NCBI GenBank assembly: GCA_002104905.1
Contig: MCFE01000386.1
Span: 19,467 to 83,466, forward strand
Reading direction: 5' to 3'
Length of the DNA: 64,000 nucleotides
Source of the DNA: Basidiobolus meristosporus CBS 931.73
Taxonomy: Eukaryota > Basidiobolomycota > Basidiobolomycetes > Basidiobolales > Basidiobolaceae
Below are positions 35,507-45,604 of the stretch, piece by piece. The position numbers and the translations under genes are program-made. Within the stretch, counting starts at the first letter, position 1. Each line of letters starts with the position of its first letter. The notes under the pieces are model-generated. The model did not search any database. It was given only the letters and a program-made list of their open reading frames with translations, and had not been told where the DNA came from.

Positions 35507-37722
35507 ATGCCAGTCTTAAAAGGTAGCTCCCTCACCGTTTCTTGCTCGACTGTATCAATACTAAATGTTACGACTCCAGTGAACGTGAAATGGGCTGGAA
35601 AGAAGTTCGACAACATTGAACTAAATCCGGACGAATCTCCAGCATTGTTCAAAGCCCAGCTGTATACACTGACAGGTGTTGAACCAGAGCGGCAGAAGAT
35701 TCTCGTCAAGGGCGGAACCCTAAAGGTGACTAGCGTTTATTGCTTCCTTAGTATCTGGATAGCGCTGATGAATTATTTCTAGGATGACACGGATCTTAAC
35801 AAGCTCAATCTCAAACAAGTATGAATTTCCTATTGTTTATTTATTTTGGCCGCTAATTAACGTACCTCTCAAGGGCCACACATTCATGGTAACATTCGCC
35901 AACGTCATGTACTTTGCGAGAATCTCTATTTAACTCGTTCATGAAGATGATGGGCACTGCTGGTGAACTTCCAAAAGCCCCAGAAAAGCCGATCGTGTTT
36001 ATGGAGGACATGTCGGATAACGAACTTGCCCGTGCTGTACGTAAATCCTGCTATGGAATCTGTCTCTTCTCATTACTCAACTTTCAACCTAGCTCGAGGT
36101 ACCAATGGGCCTTCAGAATCTTGGAAACACATGCTACATGGTTAGTGTTACTTGACATAGTGGGTGTGGTTGTGCCACTTTTTCTAATGTGTGCTTGGCT
36201 AGAATTCAACACTGCAATGCCTTCGAGTGATGCCCGAATTAAAGGAATCGTTGAACAGGTAAACCGGTGAAAATCAACCACATACTTGCAAGCAGCTAAC
36301 TGACCGGACTCGGACTTAGATTTAATGGCAATGTTGTTGGTGGTGTCGACCCATCCAATAATCTTGTGGCTTCGTTGAGAGACTTGTTCAAGCAGCTCGA
36401 CCAATCTGGGGATAGCATAGCACCATTGGTGTTTCTCCAGATGTTGAGAACCGTATACCCTAAATTCTCTCAACAGGAAGCCGGGGGGATTTTCATGCAG
36501 CAAGATGCTGAGGAGTGTTGGACCTCTCTCGTATCAGTACTGAAAGAAAAGTTGGGCTCGTCTGTAGATGCCCAAAACTTCGTCGACCAGTACATGTACG
36601 GAGAATTCACCACAACGTAAGAGTTGCTACCTGGATTGAGTCAATCGTATACGCTACTCACTCTTCTTTAGTCTGAAATGTGACGAGAACGCTGAGGAAG
36701 AGCCTTCGATCTCCGCCGAGCAATTCGCCAAGTTGGACTGCTTTATTTCCGGACGTAAGTGTGTTCATTTGATTTCGTGTTCGTCGCGGTATGCTGATTT
36801 GCTTCAAACCAGAAACCAACTTCATGCAGCAGGGCATTACTGAGGTGAGCATTTACAGCCGTATCTATCCCTGGGTCATGCTAATTTGTACCCCTAGGGC
36901 CTCGAGCAAAAGATCGAGAAGAATTCGCCCTCTCTGGGTCGGTCTGCCTCGTACACCAAATCATCCAAAGTCAGCCGGTTGCCAGCCTATCTTGCCGTCA
37001 ACTTCGTCAGATTCTTCTGGAAGCCCACTGAGCGCATCAAGACCAAGATTCTCAGAGTAAATACATTCGACTGTCTCTTACTAGTTTGCCCTCGCTCATG
37101 ACCATAACCTTCACGCAGAAAGTCAAATTCCCCTTCGATTTGGATATGACACAATTCTGCACGCCAGATCTTCAAGAAAAAATCGCCCCTGTCAAGAGCA
37201 GGCTTCTAGAGCTTGAAGACAAGCGCCAAGCGGAAGTGGTAAGTGTTATCACTGCAGTGGATTGGCCAGAAAATGTATTGAGTCGTCTCCTCCTTAGCGT
37301 AAGGCCAAGCTCGCCAAAAGCAACCCTGGCACTGGAGAAAGCAGCACCAGCATGGATGTTGACCAACCCGTAGAAGAGGCGGTCTCTTTTGACGACATCA
37401 TGCACAAGGACTTGGCATCTGATCTGGGCTGTAACCCAAGTGGACAATACGAGCTTTGCGCTGTGCTAACTCACATGGGCAGAACTGCCGATTCTGGGCA
37501 TTACATCGCCTGGGTCAAGAAAGCAGACAGCGGTATGTAACATCGAAGCACCACAGAGAGCCCATGGTTGCGAGCTGACCTTTTTGCATTACAGACGACT
37601 GGCTGAAATACGACGACGACAAAGTGTCCATTGTCAAGCAAGACGAGATCACCAAGCTAGATGGCGGTGGGGACTGGCACATCGCGTACATCTGCCTCTA
37701 CCGCTCCAAAAAACTTGCTTAA
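35507..37722 (+). CDS. UBP6: Proteasome-associated deubiquitinase, UBP6/USP14
   Basis: Cysteine protease that trims ubiquitin chains on the 26S proteasome. Fourteen exons join in frame to 486 residues: 35507-35522, 35580-35725, 35783-35818, 35874-35888, 35947-36036, 36093-36140, 36203-36258, 36320-36616, 36672-36754, 36813-36844, 36898-37056, 37119-37238, 37298-37532, 37595-37722. The fourth exon is only 15 nt (GHTFM). The N-terminal ubiquitin-like domain (NVKWAGKKFDNIELNPDE) binds the proteasome base. Catalytic Cys box: GLQNLGNTCYMNSTLQCL, spread over two exons. The His box is TADSGHYIAWVKK, with the acid partner in DDWLKYDDDKVS. Confidence 0.96.
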
Positions 37723-37911
37723 GAGCCTTAGCCTCATATCCAAGAAATTTTTATTCATAATAAAGTTGGTTAGCAGTAAATAGTAAATCATTTTCCTACG
37801 GGATGTGTTATGCACAGCGCGTGGAGCAAGGAAAAATCATCTCCGACTGAGTTTGGTCGTCCCAAACGAGATGAGAACTGCTGTTTCAGCTCTGATACGT
37901 CTGGTGGGCGG

Positions 37912-37919
37912 TATAAATA
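37912..37919 (+). promoter_or_regulatory. TATA box of the small secreted peptide gene
   Basis: TATAAATA, 45 nt before the ATG at 37964. Confidence 0.7.
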
Positions 37920-37963
37920 CCGGAGTGCGAGGTAGCCTTCAAGCCAGTATTCGTTTGTTGACC

Positions 37964-38140
37964 ATGCGAGGCGAGTTGTTGTATATATTTTCGATCGTTT
38001 TCCTGATGAATAGAGTGCTAGATGCCAAGAACCTCCCTACGCAGAGGGACATCGACTGGGGAGCAGTAAGCCTGGACTCTGAATATCCGTTTTCGCCTGT
38101 TTACGACGAAGAGGCAGAGAAGCTGGATCTGCAAACGTAG
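37964..38140 (+). CDS. Small secreted protein, 58 residues, unrecognised
   Basis: Short intronless gene. The N-terminus (MRGELLYIFSIVFLMNRVLDA) has one charged region and a hydrophobic core typical of a signal peptide, cleaved perhaps after LDA. The remaining 37 residues are acidic (pattern DIDWGAVSLDSEYPFSPVYD) and contain no Cys. A TATA box 45 nt upstream and an AATAAA signal at about 38177, 37 nt after the stop, bracket it, which is why I call it a gene. The frame is open upstream to 37805, but the TATA position favours the ATG at 37964. It could be a secreted peptide or a small cell-surface protein. No function is proposed. Confidence 0.55.
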   Translation: MRGELLYIFSIVFLMNRVLDAKNLPTQRDIDWGAVSLDSEYPFSPVYDEEAEKLDLQT

Positions 38141-38377
38141 TTAAGAGAGTTGGGAACCTCTGTATACGCGCATTTTGAATAAATCTACCAAACTTGGGTT
38201 AGGCTGGTGCCATCATTGAATTTCATGGTTTCCATCCAATCGACCGTCGATGAAAGGAGATTGGCAGAATCATTATATCGTTCGATACATGTAACCATGT
38301 CAGCATTGGCATTTTCCTCGTATATCTAGTATTTTCTGTGCGAGTAGGCCCTCGACGTACTCTATCTTCAACCAACC

Positions 38378-39731
38378 ATGGACTCCTTCTCAAACTTCAG
38401 TCAAAAGTTGAACCCACTTGCAAGGAAGCTCACCCAGGGCTTCGGTCAGGCCAGACAGGTATACTCATGTCACGCTGGACCCAGCCCATCTCTTTGATTA
38501 ATCCAGGTTTCCTGCTAGCTTGCCCAAGAAAAATTCGGCGGTGCTGGTGAGATCACCGAGCTCCCCCAGGAGTACCTTGAACTGGAAAAGGTAGGCAAAT
38601 TCGACTTGCGAGCCGACTGCTTCTTCTGCTAATTGTCATCTACCTCATGTGTGATCCTTTCCCCCGGTACAATAGAGAGTAGATGCCATCCGCAACGTTC
38701 ACGTTAACCTTCTTAAAGTCACCCGTGTCTTCATGTCCGAGAACTACGATTATCCTGCACAAATCCAAGATTCCATTGTTGATGTGTCCCGTTCCCTGGT
38801 GAAGGAGTTCAAACACGTTGCCTTGGGAGAAAACGAGCAGGAAGGCCTCGTAGCCGAGGAGCCACCAAAAACCCTGAGCCATGCTCTTGCACGCGCATCA
38901 GCTCAAGGGGCTGAGGAAGTCGGCCTCGAGGAGCCTTTGGGTATGTCCAGTTGACTTCTCGATAATGTTTAAGCGTCTTGCCACTTACACTTGGTTAACT
39001 TCCAGGCGCTGCCTTGTTCAAATACTCCACTACCCAGGAGAAGTTGGGTGCCGAGAGAATGAAGATGGTAAATTACACTGACATTGGTAACGCTTGAGCT
39101 GTGGGAAGCTAAGCTAGTTCTATTGTCACCCTAGGACAATGACATCATGAAGAGATTCATCCAGCCTTTCAACACCACCCTAAACAACAACATCCAGTTC
39201 GCCATGGTAAGAGGCGGTCAGGATCCCCCTCGCCGAGGCCGGCACACTAACTGGGCCTTTATTTTGATGTCTGCATGCAGAAAGCTCGCAAAAGAGTGTA
39301 TGCCGCCCGACTAAACCTGGACGCTTTCAAGACTAACATGAAGAACTCCAAGCCCGAGAAGATTGAGGCGGTAAATTCACAAATCATCCAAGGCTTATGT
39401 TGTCAATGATATATACTAATCGGCATCTTTAGATCAAACTGGAGGTCGAACAAGCCGAGGAGGAGCTCCACGTAGCCCTTGATGAGGCGATGGGCATGAT
39501 GAAATCAGTCATCGAAACGGTATGAGATTTGAATCGCCTTCTGCCAATTGACTCTTGCCAGACCGCTAAACCTCCTTCCATCAGCCTGAGCCATTGCGCA
39601 ACCTCGCCGACCTGGTTGCCGCCCAGCTGGCATACTACAAGCAGGGCTTCGAGCTTCTCTCCGAGATTGCACCGGAGATCGATGAGATGCAAGTCACACA
39701 AGAGGCCTTGTACAGAAATAGCAGAGAATGA
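38378..39731 (+). CDS. GVP36: BAR-domain protein of the GVP36 family
   Basis: Predicted membrane-curving protein of Golgi and endosomal vesicles. Eight exons in frame: 38378-38458, 38519-38590, 38676-38940, 39006-39067, 39135-39206, 39281-39370, 39433-39519, 39585-39731, giving 291 residues. It starts MDSFSNFSQKLNPLARKLTQ, an amphipathic helix as in BAR proteins. LPQEYLELEKRVDAI and the central helices (KRFIQPFNTTLNNNIQFAMK, ARKRVYAARLNLDAFK) match the family. It ends with a long helix PEPLRNLADLVAAQLAYYKQ, consistent with a three-helix BAR fold. No SH3 domain follows. Its 3' end converges with the AcpS gene, 147 nt apart. Confidence 0.88.
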
Positions 39732-39878
39732 TTTATTCAAGTGTTTGTTACAAGCAACCAAATGGCATTTCCAATTTTTCCCTAGTAAAGACCCAAAGTT
39801 AGCCATTCTTGATGCGTTGGTTGTTTTGTGTTGGGATGGAATGAACAAGGCCCGGAGGGGGGGGGCGGTGTTGTCTCG

Positions 39879-40395
39879 TTATTTGCCTTCTAACAAGACC
39901 TGGGCGATGGCGTACTCTCCATCGTGGGACACTGAAACATGGGATTCCTTGATGCCACGGCTCTCGGCGTCAAGAATATTCAGATAGGGCTTTCCTGTGG
40001 TTGGTCAGAGTTAACAAAGTCGTCACCCACACAGGAGCGATGGATACGTACCGTCCACCTTATATACAGTCACCTCGTTCCAGGTTAGTTTCTCCCGAGG
40101 GAACAGGGCCTTGTAAGCGGCCTCTTTGATGGCAAACCTGTCAGACGTTTAACATGGATGAAGTTGGCCGAGCATATCCTTTGTAGCAAGGTTACCTAGT
40201 CCCCAGATACTTGACTACCTCGTTGTCTACCCGGTACTGGTCCTCCCCTTCTTGAGGAGACAGCTCCTGGAATTCGGTGAATTCGGCCGGCGACAGCACA
40301 CGACGCGCGAAGCTCAGACAAGCGTAAGGATTTTTTGTGAGAAGCTGTTGGATTCTCGGTAGATGCACCAAGTCCACACCGATGCCAAGAATCAT
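39879..40395 (-). CDS. PPT2: AcpS-type 4'-phosphopantetheinyl transferase (PPT2-like)
   Basis: Transfers the phosphopantetheine arm of CoA to an acyl carrier protein; fungal enzymes of this short type act on the mitochondrial carrier protein. Exons (minus): 40395-40196, 40137-40052, 39994-39879, introns 58 and 57 nt, 133 residues, the usual size of AcpS. Motif 1 is GIGVDLVHLPRIQ, with the Mg-binding Asp. Motif 2 is YLGTRFAIKEAAYKAL, joined across intron 1, with the conserved Glu and Lys. The C-terminal strand is SHVSVSHDGEYAIAQVLL. No clear mitochondrial presequence is present before the ATG. Confidence 0.88.
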
Positions 40396-40575
40396 GCTTT
40401 CGACTGCGCACTAACACTCAAAGTTCCCGCCAACCCAGCACTTGGATGGAGCAAGATAACGACCTGCGGACAGGATTCATGGGGAGAATTTTTTAATCAG
40501 ATTGGATAGAATCGCATTTATCTATAGGAATTGGGTGGATTATCGAGGGCAATGCGGATGCGCATCCATGCTAAA

Positions 40576-41691
40576 TCACTGGTCGGCGAACTTCCGCTTG
40601 GGGATCACCTGGGTGAACGCCTGCTCCCAGTCCTTGCATTCTAGGTATTTGACCAGGATTTCAAACACTGCCAATGTACGTTCAGAAAGGGTGACATATG
40701 GAGGGATATCGAGGTGACGTACCGTGGTTGACAGCCAGCACCTTACGCGAGGCAAGCTTGACGAAGTCACCTATCGGCAACTGGGCCGTTTCAATCCCCT
40801 GTTTCTGGGCTTTGTCGTAGGTCAGGTGCTAGAGAATACGGAGGGGGGCTTGGTAAGAAGGTGACTGCCTCGTAGAGTACGGAATGCTGAGGTTCGGTTG
40901 CTTACCTTGTACCTATTCTTGTCCACGATGCCTCCCACGATGTAGACCTTCGACTCGTCAAGCTCGTGGACCACGTTGGGCGAATCGGCGGTAAGATAAA
41001 CCAGTTTTTCGCTTGGAAAGAGGTCAAGGTAATCCTCGGTCTCCACCGAGATTCGGCTCCAATTCCTCCAGTCGGTGATATGTTCGAACCGACTCTGGAG
41101 GACCCCACTCAGACCGGTCAACACCAGGTTGACCGGATGTTTGCACACTTTGTTGGCTGAGTAGCAACGTCGAATCTGACTGTGTAGTGAGGCCACCTCC
41201 TATAGCGAAGGGAGCGGGTTAACTTTCCGTCAAGTCGAGTTGCGTCCAAGACGTACCTTCTCACTCATAAGCTCGTCGTAATCGAGATCGACCACGATGC
41301 TCAGCTCACTGGGCTCCTGGGTCACCGGGGCCTTCTTCTCGGGTGGAGGAAGTATCCCTAACGAACGGTAAAACCTACTTTAGCTCGGGGCACTTCGCCG
41401 GACCGATGAAAGGAGCCATTTACCGGCCTGGATGAGCTCGTGCTTCTCCTTCTTTTTCTCCTTCAGCTTCAGCCTCTTCTGGAGCTTCCACTCCTCCCGC
41501 GTTATCTCCCTCAATTTGTTTCGGACCGCTTTCTTCGCGGCGTTCTTGGTCAACCCCTCCACATCAACACCCAGGTCCGCCGCCTGCTGCTCGATTGAGG
41601 GGCAGTGGAATATCTCCTTTGGCTCGCTCAACGACAACCCTTCCACTGAAGGAATCTCAACAACCGTCGGAGTCGAGGCCACTTCCTGCAT
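40576..41691 (-). CDS. TRM10: tRNA (guanine-9-N1)-methyltransferase TRM10
   Basis: SPOUT-class enzyme that methylates G9 of tRNAs with S-adenosylmethionine. Exons (minus): 41691-41424, 41357-41257, 41199-40906, 40828-40723, 40667-40576; 286 residues. The N-terminus is Glu/Thr-rich followed by a very basic helix ([19 protein letters not shown]), as usual. The catalytic domain has [52 protein letters not shown], then [11 protein letters not shown] and VLAVNHVFEILV, the knotted SAM site. I chose the ATG at 41691 (MQEVAS). An AG acceptor just before it suggests a 5' UTR intron; the frame is open upstream to 41742. Confidence 0.93.
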
Positions 41692-42032
41692 TTCTGAATA
41701 AAAGGAACACTCGTTTGAGGGAGAAATACAAATACCCGGCAATAGTCCAAGTGACTGCTCGCCCGCGACAGAAGTAAATCAATCGTCTATTTTATTGGGT
41801 CATCTCCAAAGAAAAAAATCCACCAGAAGATCCAATCATGGAGTAAGTCGGACCTTCCCATCCCATCTCTCTCCAACTTTCCAAGCCAAAGCAAGACGAA
41901 ATAAAGGTACCCATCTGGTCGTTCAATAAATATTTGGGTGGTGTTTGACCGCGAACGAAGAAACATCGGCAATAAACGAAATTAAAGTACACAAAGCAGT
42001 AATGCTACAAATAGACTTGGCAACTAGATTGA
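41692..42032. other. Intergenic region between TRM10 and the coiled-coil membrane protein
   Basis: TRM10 leader and 3' end of the next gene. No other feature seen. Confidence 0.5.
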
Positions 42033-45000
42033 TTAGGAGGGCACAGACATCCCATTGGGGTTTCCGTGCAGCACCTTCACAAGTATCCCCCATATGCCTC
42101 GAGCAAGATGGACAGACCAAGATTGATCATGGTCTGCCTGGTCTCTGGAATAGTAGGTTCCATGGGACATAGTACCGAAGACGTCGTCGTATTGATTGTT
42201 GCTTCTTAGTATAACCCTGATGAAAAGCAGCTCAAAAACTATGAACACCCCAGTCAAGATAAATGCATTCAACATCAAAGATGAGAAGGAGCCAAGCGAC
42301 CCATTATCCGGCTGATGGGCAACCAGTTCGGATTTGTTCTTTATACGCTTTCTGAGGGTGTCGATGACTTCGGTCATATCCGCGAGTTTAGCGTCTACCT
42401 CTTCTTCCGAGCGAACTCGCTTCTCCAGCTGGGATTTCAACTCGCTCATCTCATTGTTCGTCTGATCAACGATATCTTTCATGGCTTTCATCTCCAGGAG
42501 CAGGCCATCTCGCTTTTGAGTTTTATCATTGAGTTCGTTCAAGTTGGCCTCCAGTGCATCTCCGAGATTTCTATGAACGTCCTGGCCATCTCTAAGCTCA
42601 TTCATGATCTCCTTCAGATTATTGATTGCCTGAACCATATCCTCGTATAGATAATCTTCAGTGCCATAACTAGGCTCTTCAAGATGCGACTCCTCAAATG
42701 TCTGATCAGGGTTGTATTCTTCTATCCCACTTCTTTCGACTTGAGAGTCGTCCATGTCAAGGAATGAGCTTTCATCTTGATTCGAGTATGTTTGGGATTG
42801 CTCCAACTCCTCATCCGCAGTGACTGATCCATCGTTGATCGAATTAAATATGTGGGGAGTTGCCGGTTGAGCTTCCGACTCTGGATGGATAAATGTATCA
42901 TCATATTCAGTCAAAGAAATATCTGACTCTTTGAATCGGTCATTGAGGTTTTTGATTGTATCCGACGGAGTGGTCATGCGGGAAAGTGACTGAAGGAGCC
43001 TCATGGGTGTCAACTCTCGAACAGTCTTAGCACTCTTCGGCAAGACGGACTCGTTACGGTCGAAACTGTCAACTTTAGCGGGAGGTGGGGCAGAGGAAAC
43101 TTGTCTGGAAGATAGCTGCTTGAGGATCTTTTGAGGAGTCTCCACGTTGGAATAACTTGGAGTTAAACTAACGTTGCCCCTGGTGCTGCTAAACCTCTTG
43201 ACTTCTACTTCAGATGACTCATTGTCAAGCTGCTGACCCTCTGGAGAATCGTCCATTGTTTCTCGAGTATTTTCCTCACTGCGATCTGGATGAAACGAGC
43301 TAGGCATTTCAGTTTGATGATCGCCATCTTCTACATTGTGTGTATGTTCAACGGAACTCTTCTCACTCTCTTGGTAATCATGTTGAGTAGTATATGTGCT
43401 ATCAGTCACCTCCAAACTAACTGTATTCGATATATTCTCATCAACGGAAGACAGGCTGGACTCTTGCGCGGACAAATTGGTTACAGAGTGCTTGGAATCA
43501 CTGTTATCAATGGTGTCATTGTAATTCCAAGTAATCTCGGAGTGATACTCAATATCACCATGAGATTGATTTTCAATTTGAGTGGATGCTTCCTGGCCAA
43601 ATGGTGTGCTTGGAAGAGGGAATTTGGTTGGCCATGAGTTGTCTAAGCTTCCGTCTATGTTAGAGGGCTCGGATTCGATCGCACTAGTGGTCTGTTGTTC
43701 ATCGTGCTCTGGCTCGTCATGAGTAGAATGGGAAACGATTTCAGCGTAAGAAATATTCGGGCGTCTAAGTGGATCATTGCCACCTTGATGCTCAGGAACA
43801 GTTTGCTCGGCATCTTCAGAAGAGTCGATTCCAACAGGTACAGTCTGTTCATTCTGTTCAATACTTGATGTTTCGACATGATCACCAGCAGCTGTCTCAT
43901 TTTCGTTTACATCACTGACTACCTCGCTGTATAATCTTACATCGCTTCTATCATCACTAACAGAAGCCTCTGGTTGGACGATCGATTCTTCGGTTGCTAT
44001 GCTATCGTGTTCAATGTTCGTGTCGGCTTTATCCGTAGCCGTATTTTCGGTAAAGTTTTCGATCCCCTCAGGAGCAGCATTTTGGGAGCCCTCGCTATGC
44101 TTCCCATTGAGCAACGAATTGTTTTGCTCATCAGCTCTACTGAAGCTTTCGAGGAAATCACCATAGCGCGAGTCCTCATAAGTAGTGAACTCGGATTGAG
44201 ATACACCGGCAAAGAAGCGCTGCACCGCCGCCTCTTTATCCAATGTAGTAGCAGATGCGTTAGTAACATCCATCTCGGACATAAAACTTGCCTCATCCAA
44301 GAAAGAGGGTCGATATGTTCTAATGTCATCAGTGTCACTAACATATGATATTTCACCCATGAATGTACTGTCATCATTTTCTGTGGTGCTTTCATCGAAA
44401 TTAACTGTATTAGCCAAAGGACTTTTGTAAAAAGGTGCAGTGTTGGTTGCCTTATTAGGTATAGCTGGTTGGATAGTGTCCCAATAACTAGCTATTTTTT
44501 CAGGCGAGTTGTCGTCGAAACGAACTTTCAGATTTCCTTTGGTGTCCAGATTAGCATCATCAGTTTGTCTGTTTTCAGGGTTAGATTGCGATGATCCGCC
44601 TTCCGAAATGTGAACAGCGTTTTCTTCGACTGCCTCGACTACTTGAGCTCCGAGTGGTCATTCTCCCCGCTGAAGGAAGACTTTTCTTTCGCGTCCGGGG
44701 TTGTAGCTTGATTCAAGTTTTCAGACGCGCTCTCATCCTTGGGGGTATTCTTTATAAACGATAGGCTATCCTCGTTAGAGGAAACTGGTGTCGTCGGATT
44801 TGACACAGGGCGATACTGGCGCCAGTGTTCATTTTGCTCTGTAAAAGATGCCTTGGAACCAATTACAGCAGTGGGAGACGTACTAGGAGAACGTTCTTTG
44901 ACAAGTCTTGCTGGGATGGGGATTTTTGAAACAAACCCGGGACTAGGCGTTTTTAACGCTTTTGAAAGGGGTGGTGAATTGAGGCTTTTCTGACCTTCCT

Positions 45001-45058
45001 GTGAAAGAGACGTTTGGCGCTCAAGGTGTTCGCTAGGAGTGGTTGGTTCAGTCATCAT
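42033..45058 (-). CDS. Unrecognised 983-residue acidic protein with coiled coil and C-terminal membrane helix
   Basis: Exons (minus) 45058-44643 and 44568-42033, with a 74-nt intron (GTAGTC...ATCTAACC...ACAG); the join keeps the frame. I do not recognise the family. What can be seen: a Ser/Thr/Pro-rich N-terminus with many S/T-P sites (LKTPSPGF, NPTTPVSS), then NLKVRFDDNSPEKIASYWD, in which KVRF fits the docking motif for protein phosphatase 1. A long Glu/Ser/Asn-rich disordered middle follows, with a basic block near 43000-43200 (VETPQKILKQL, ELTPMRLLQSLSRM). A coiled coil lies at about residues 790-910 (42320-42600), then one membrane helix (SLMLNAFILTGVFIVFELLF) and a 55-residue tail. It could be a nuclear-envelope or spindle-pole-type membrane protein. 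That is inference only. Confidence 0.75.
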
Positions 45059-45604
45059 GTATTGACGCCTAGCTATGTCTTAGATGTGGTCTAATGTTGA
45101 AAGATTTTTCACAGGTAGTTGACCAGTTGCGAAAATATAAGGCAGTGTTGATAGAACCTTTTCGCGTCTGGAGAATCCAAAAATCCTAGGTTTCAATTGC
45201 AGTGGCAGATAATTAAGACAGTTCACCTGCCTGTGTATAGCTTATATCTCATTGTTATTATAATAAGCATTCATAGATTTTAAATTATGACGATTCCAAT
45301 CACGATATTTATCAGCATATTTTTGTTTCTCAGATGAACATGTGTGAGTCAATAATGTATGCATAAATGCTAGGGTTGATTTTGGTTATGCATACTTTTC
45401 AAAGATTGCATAAGTCGAATCCACTTGGGTTTCCCAAATCATGTATTCGAAAAAAAAAAGAAAACACTAAGAAATTTCACCCGTCGCAAATTTAGTCTAT
45501 TTTCATCAGGTGTGATGGTGTATGATTAGGATATTTTGGATATAATAGTAAGGCTCACGCAAAACTATCAAGTTATCAACCCTATCAATACTTCGCAAGA
45601 CAAA
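45059..45604. other. Divergent promoter region between the membrane protein gene and MEX67
   Basis: AT-rich with an A-run near 45451. No coding frame. Confidence 0.5.

Noticed and set aside
44630-44660. Apparent frameshift in the 983-residue membrane protein
   Set aside because: A normal 74-nt intron with a CTAAC branch site restores the frame, so it is splicing and not a mutation.
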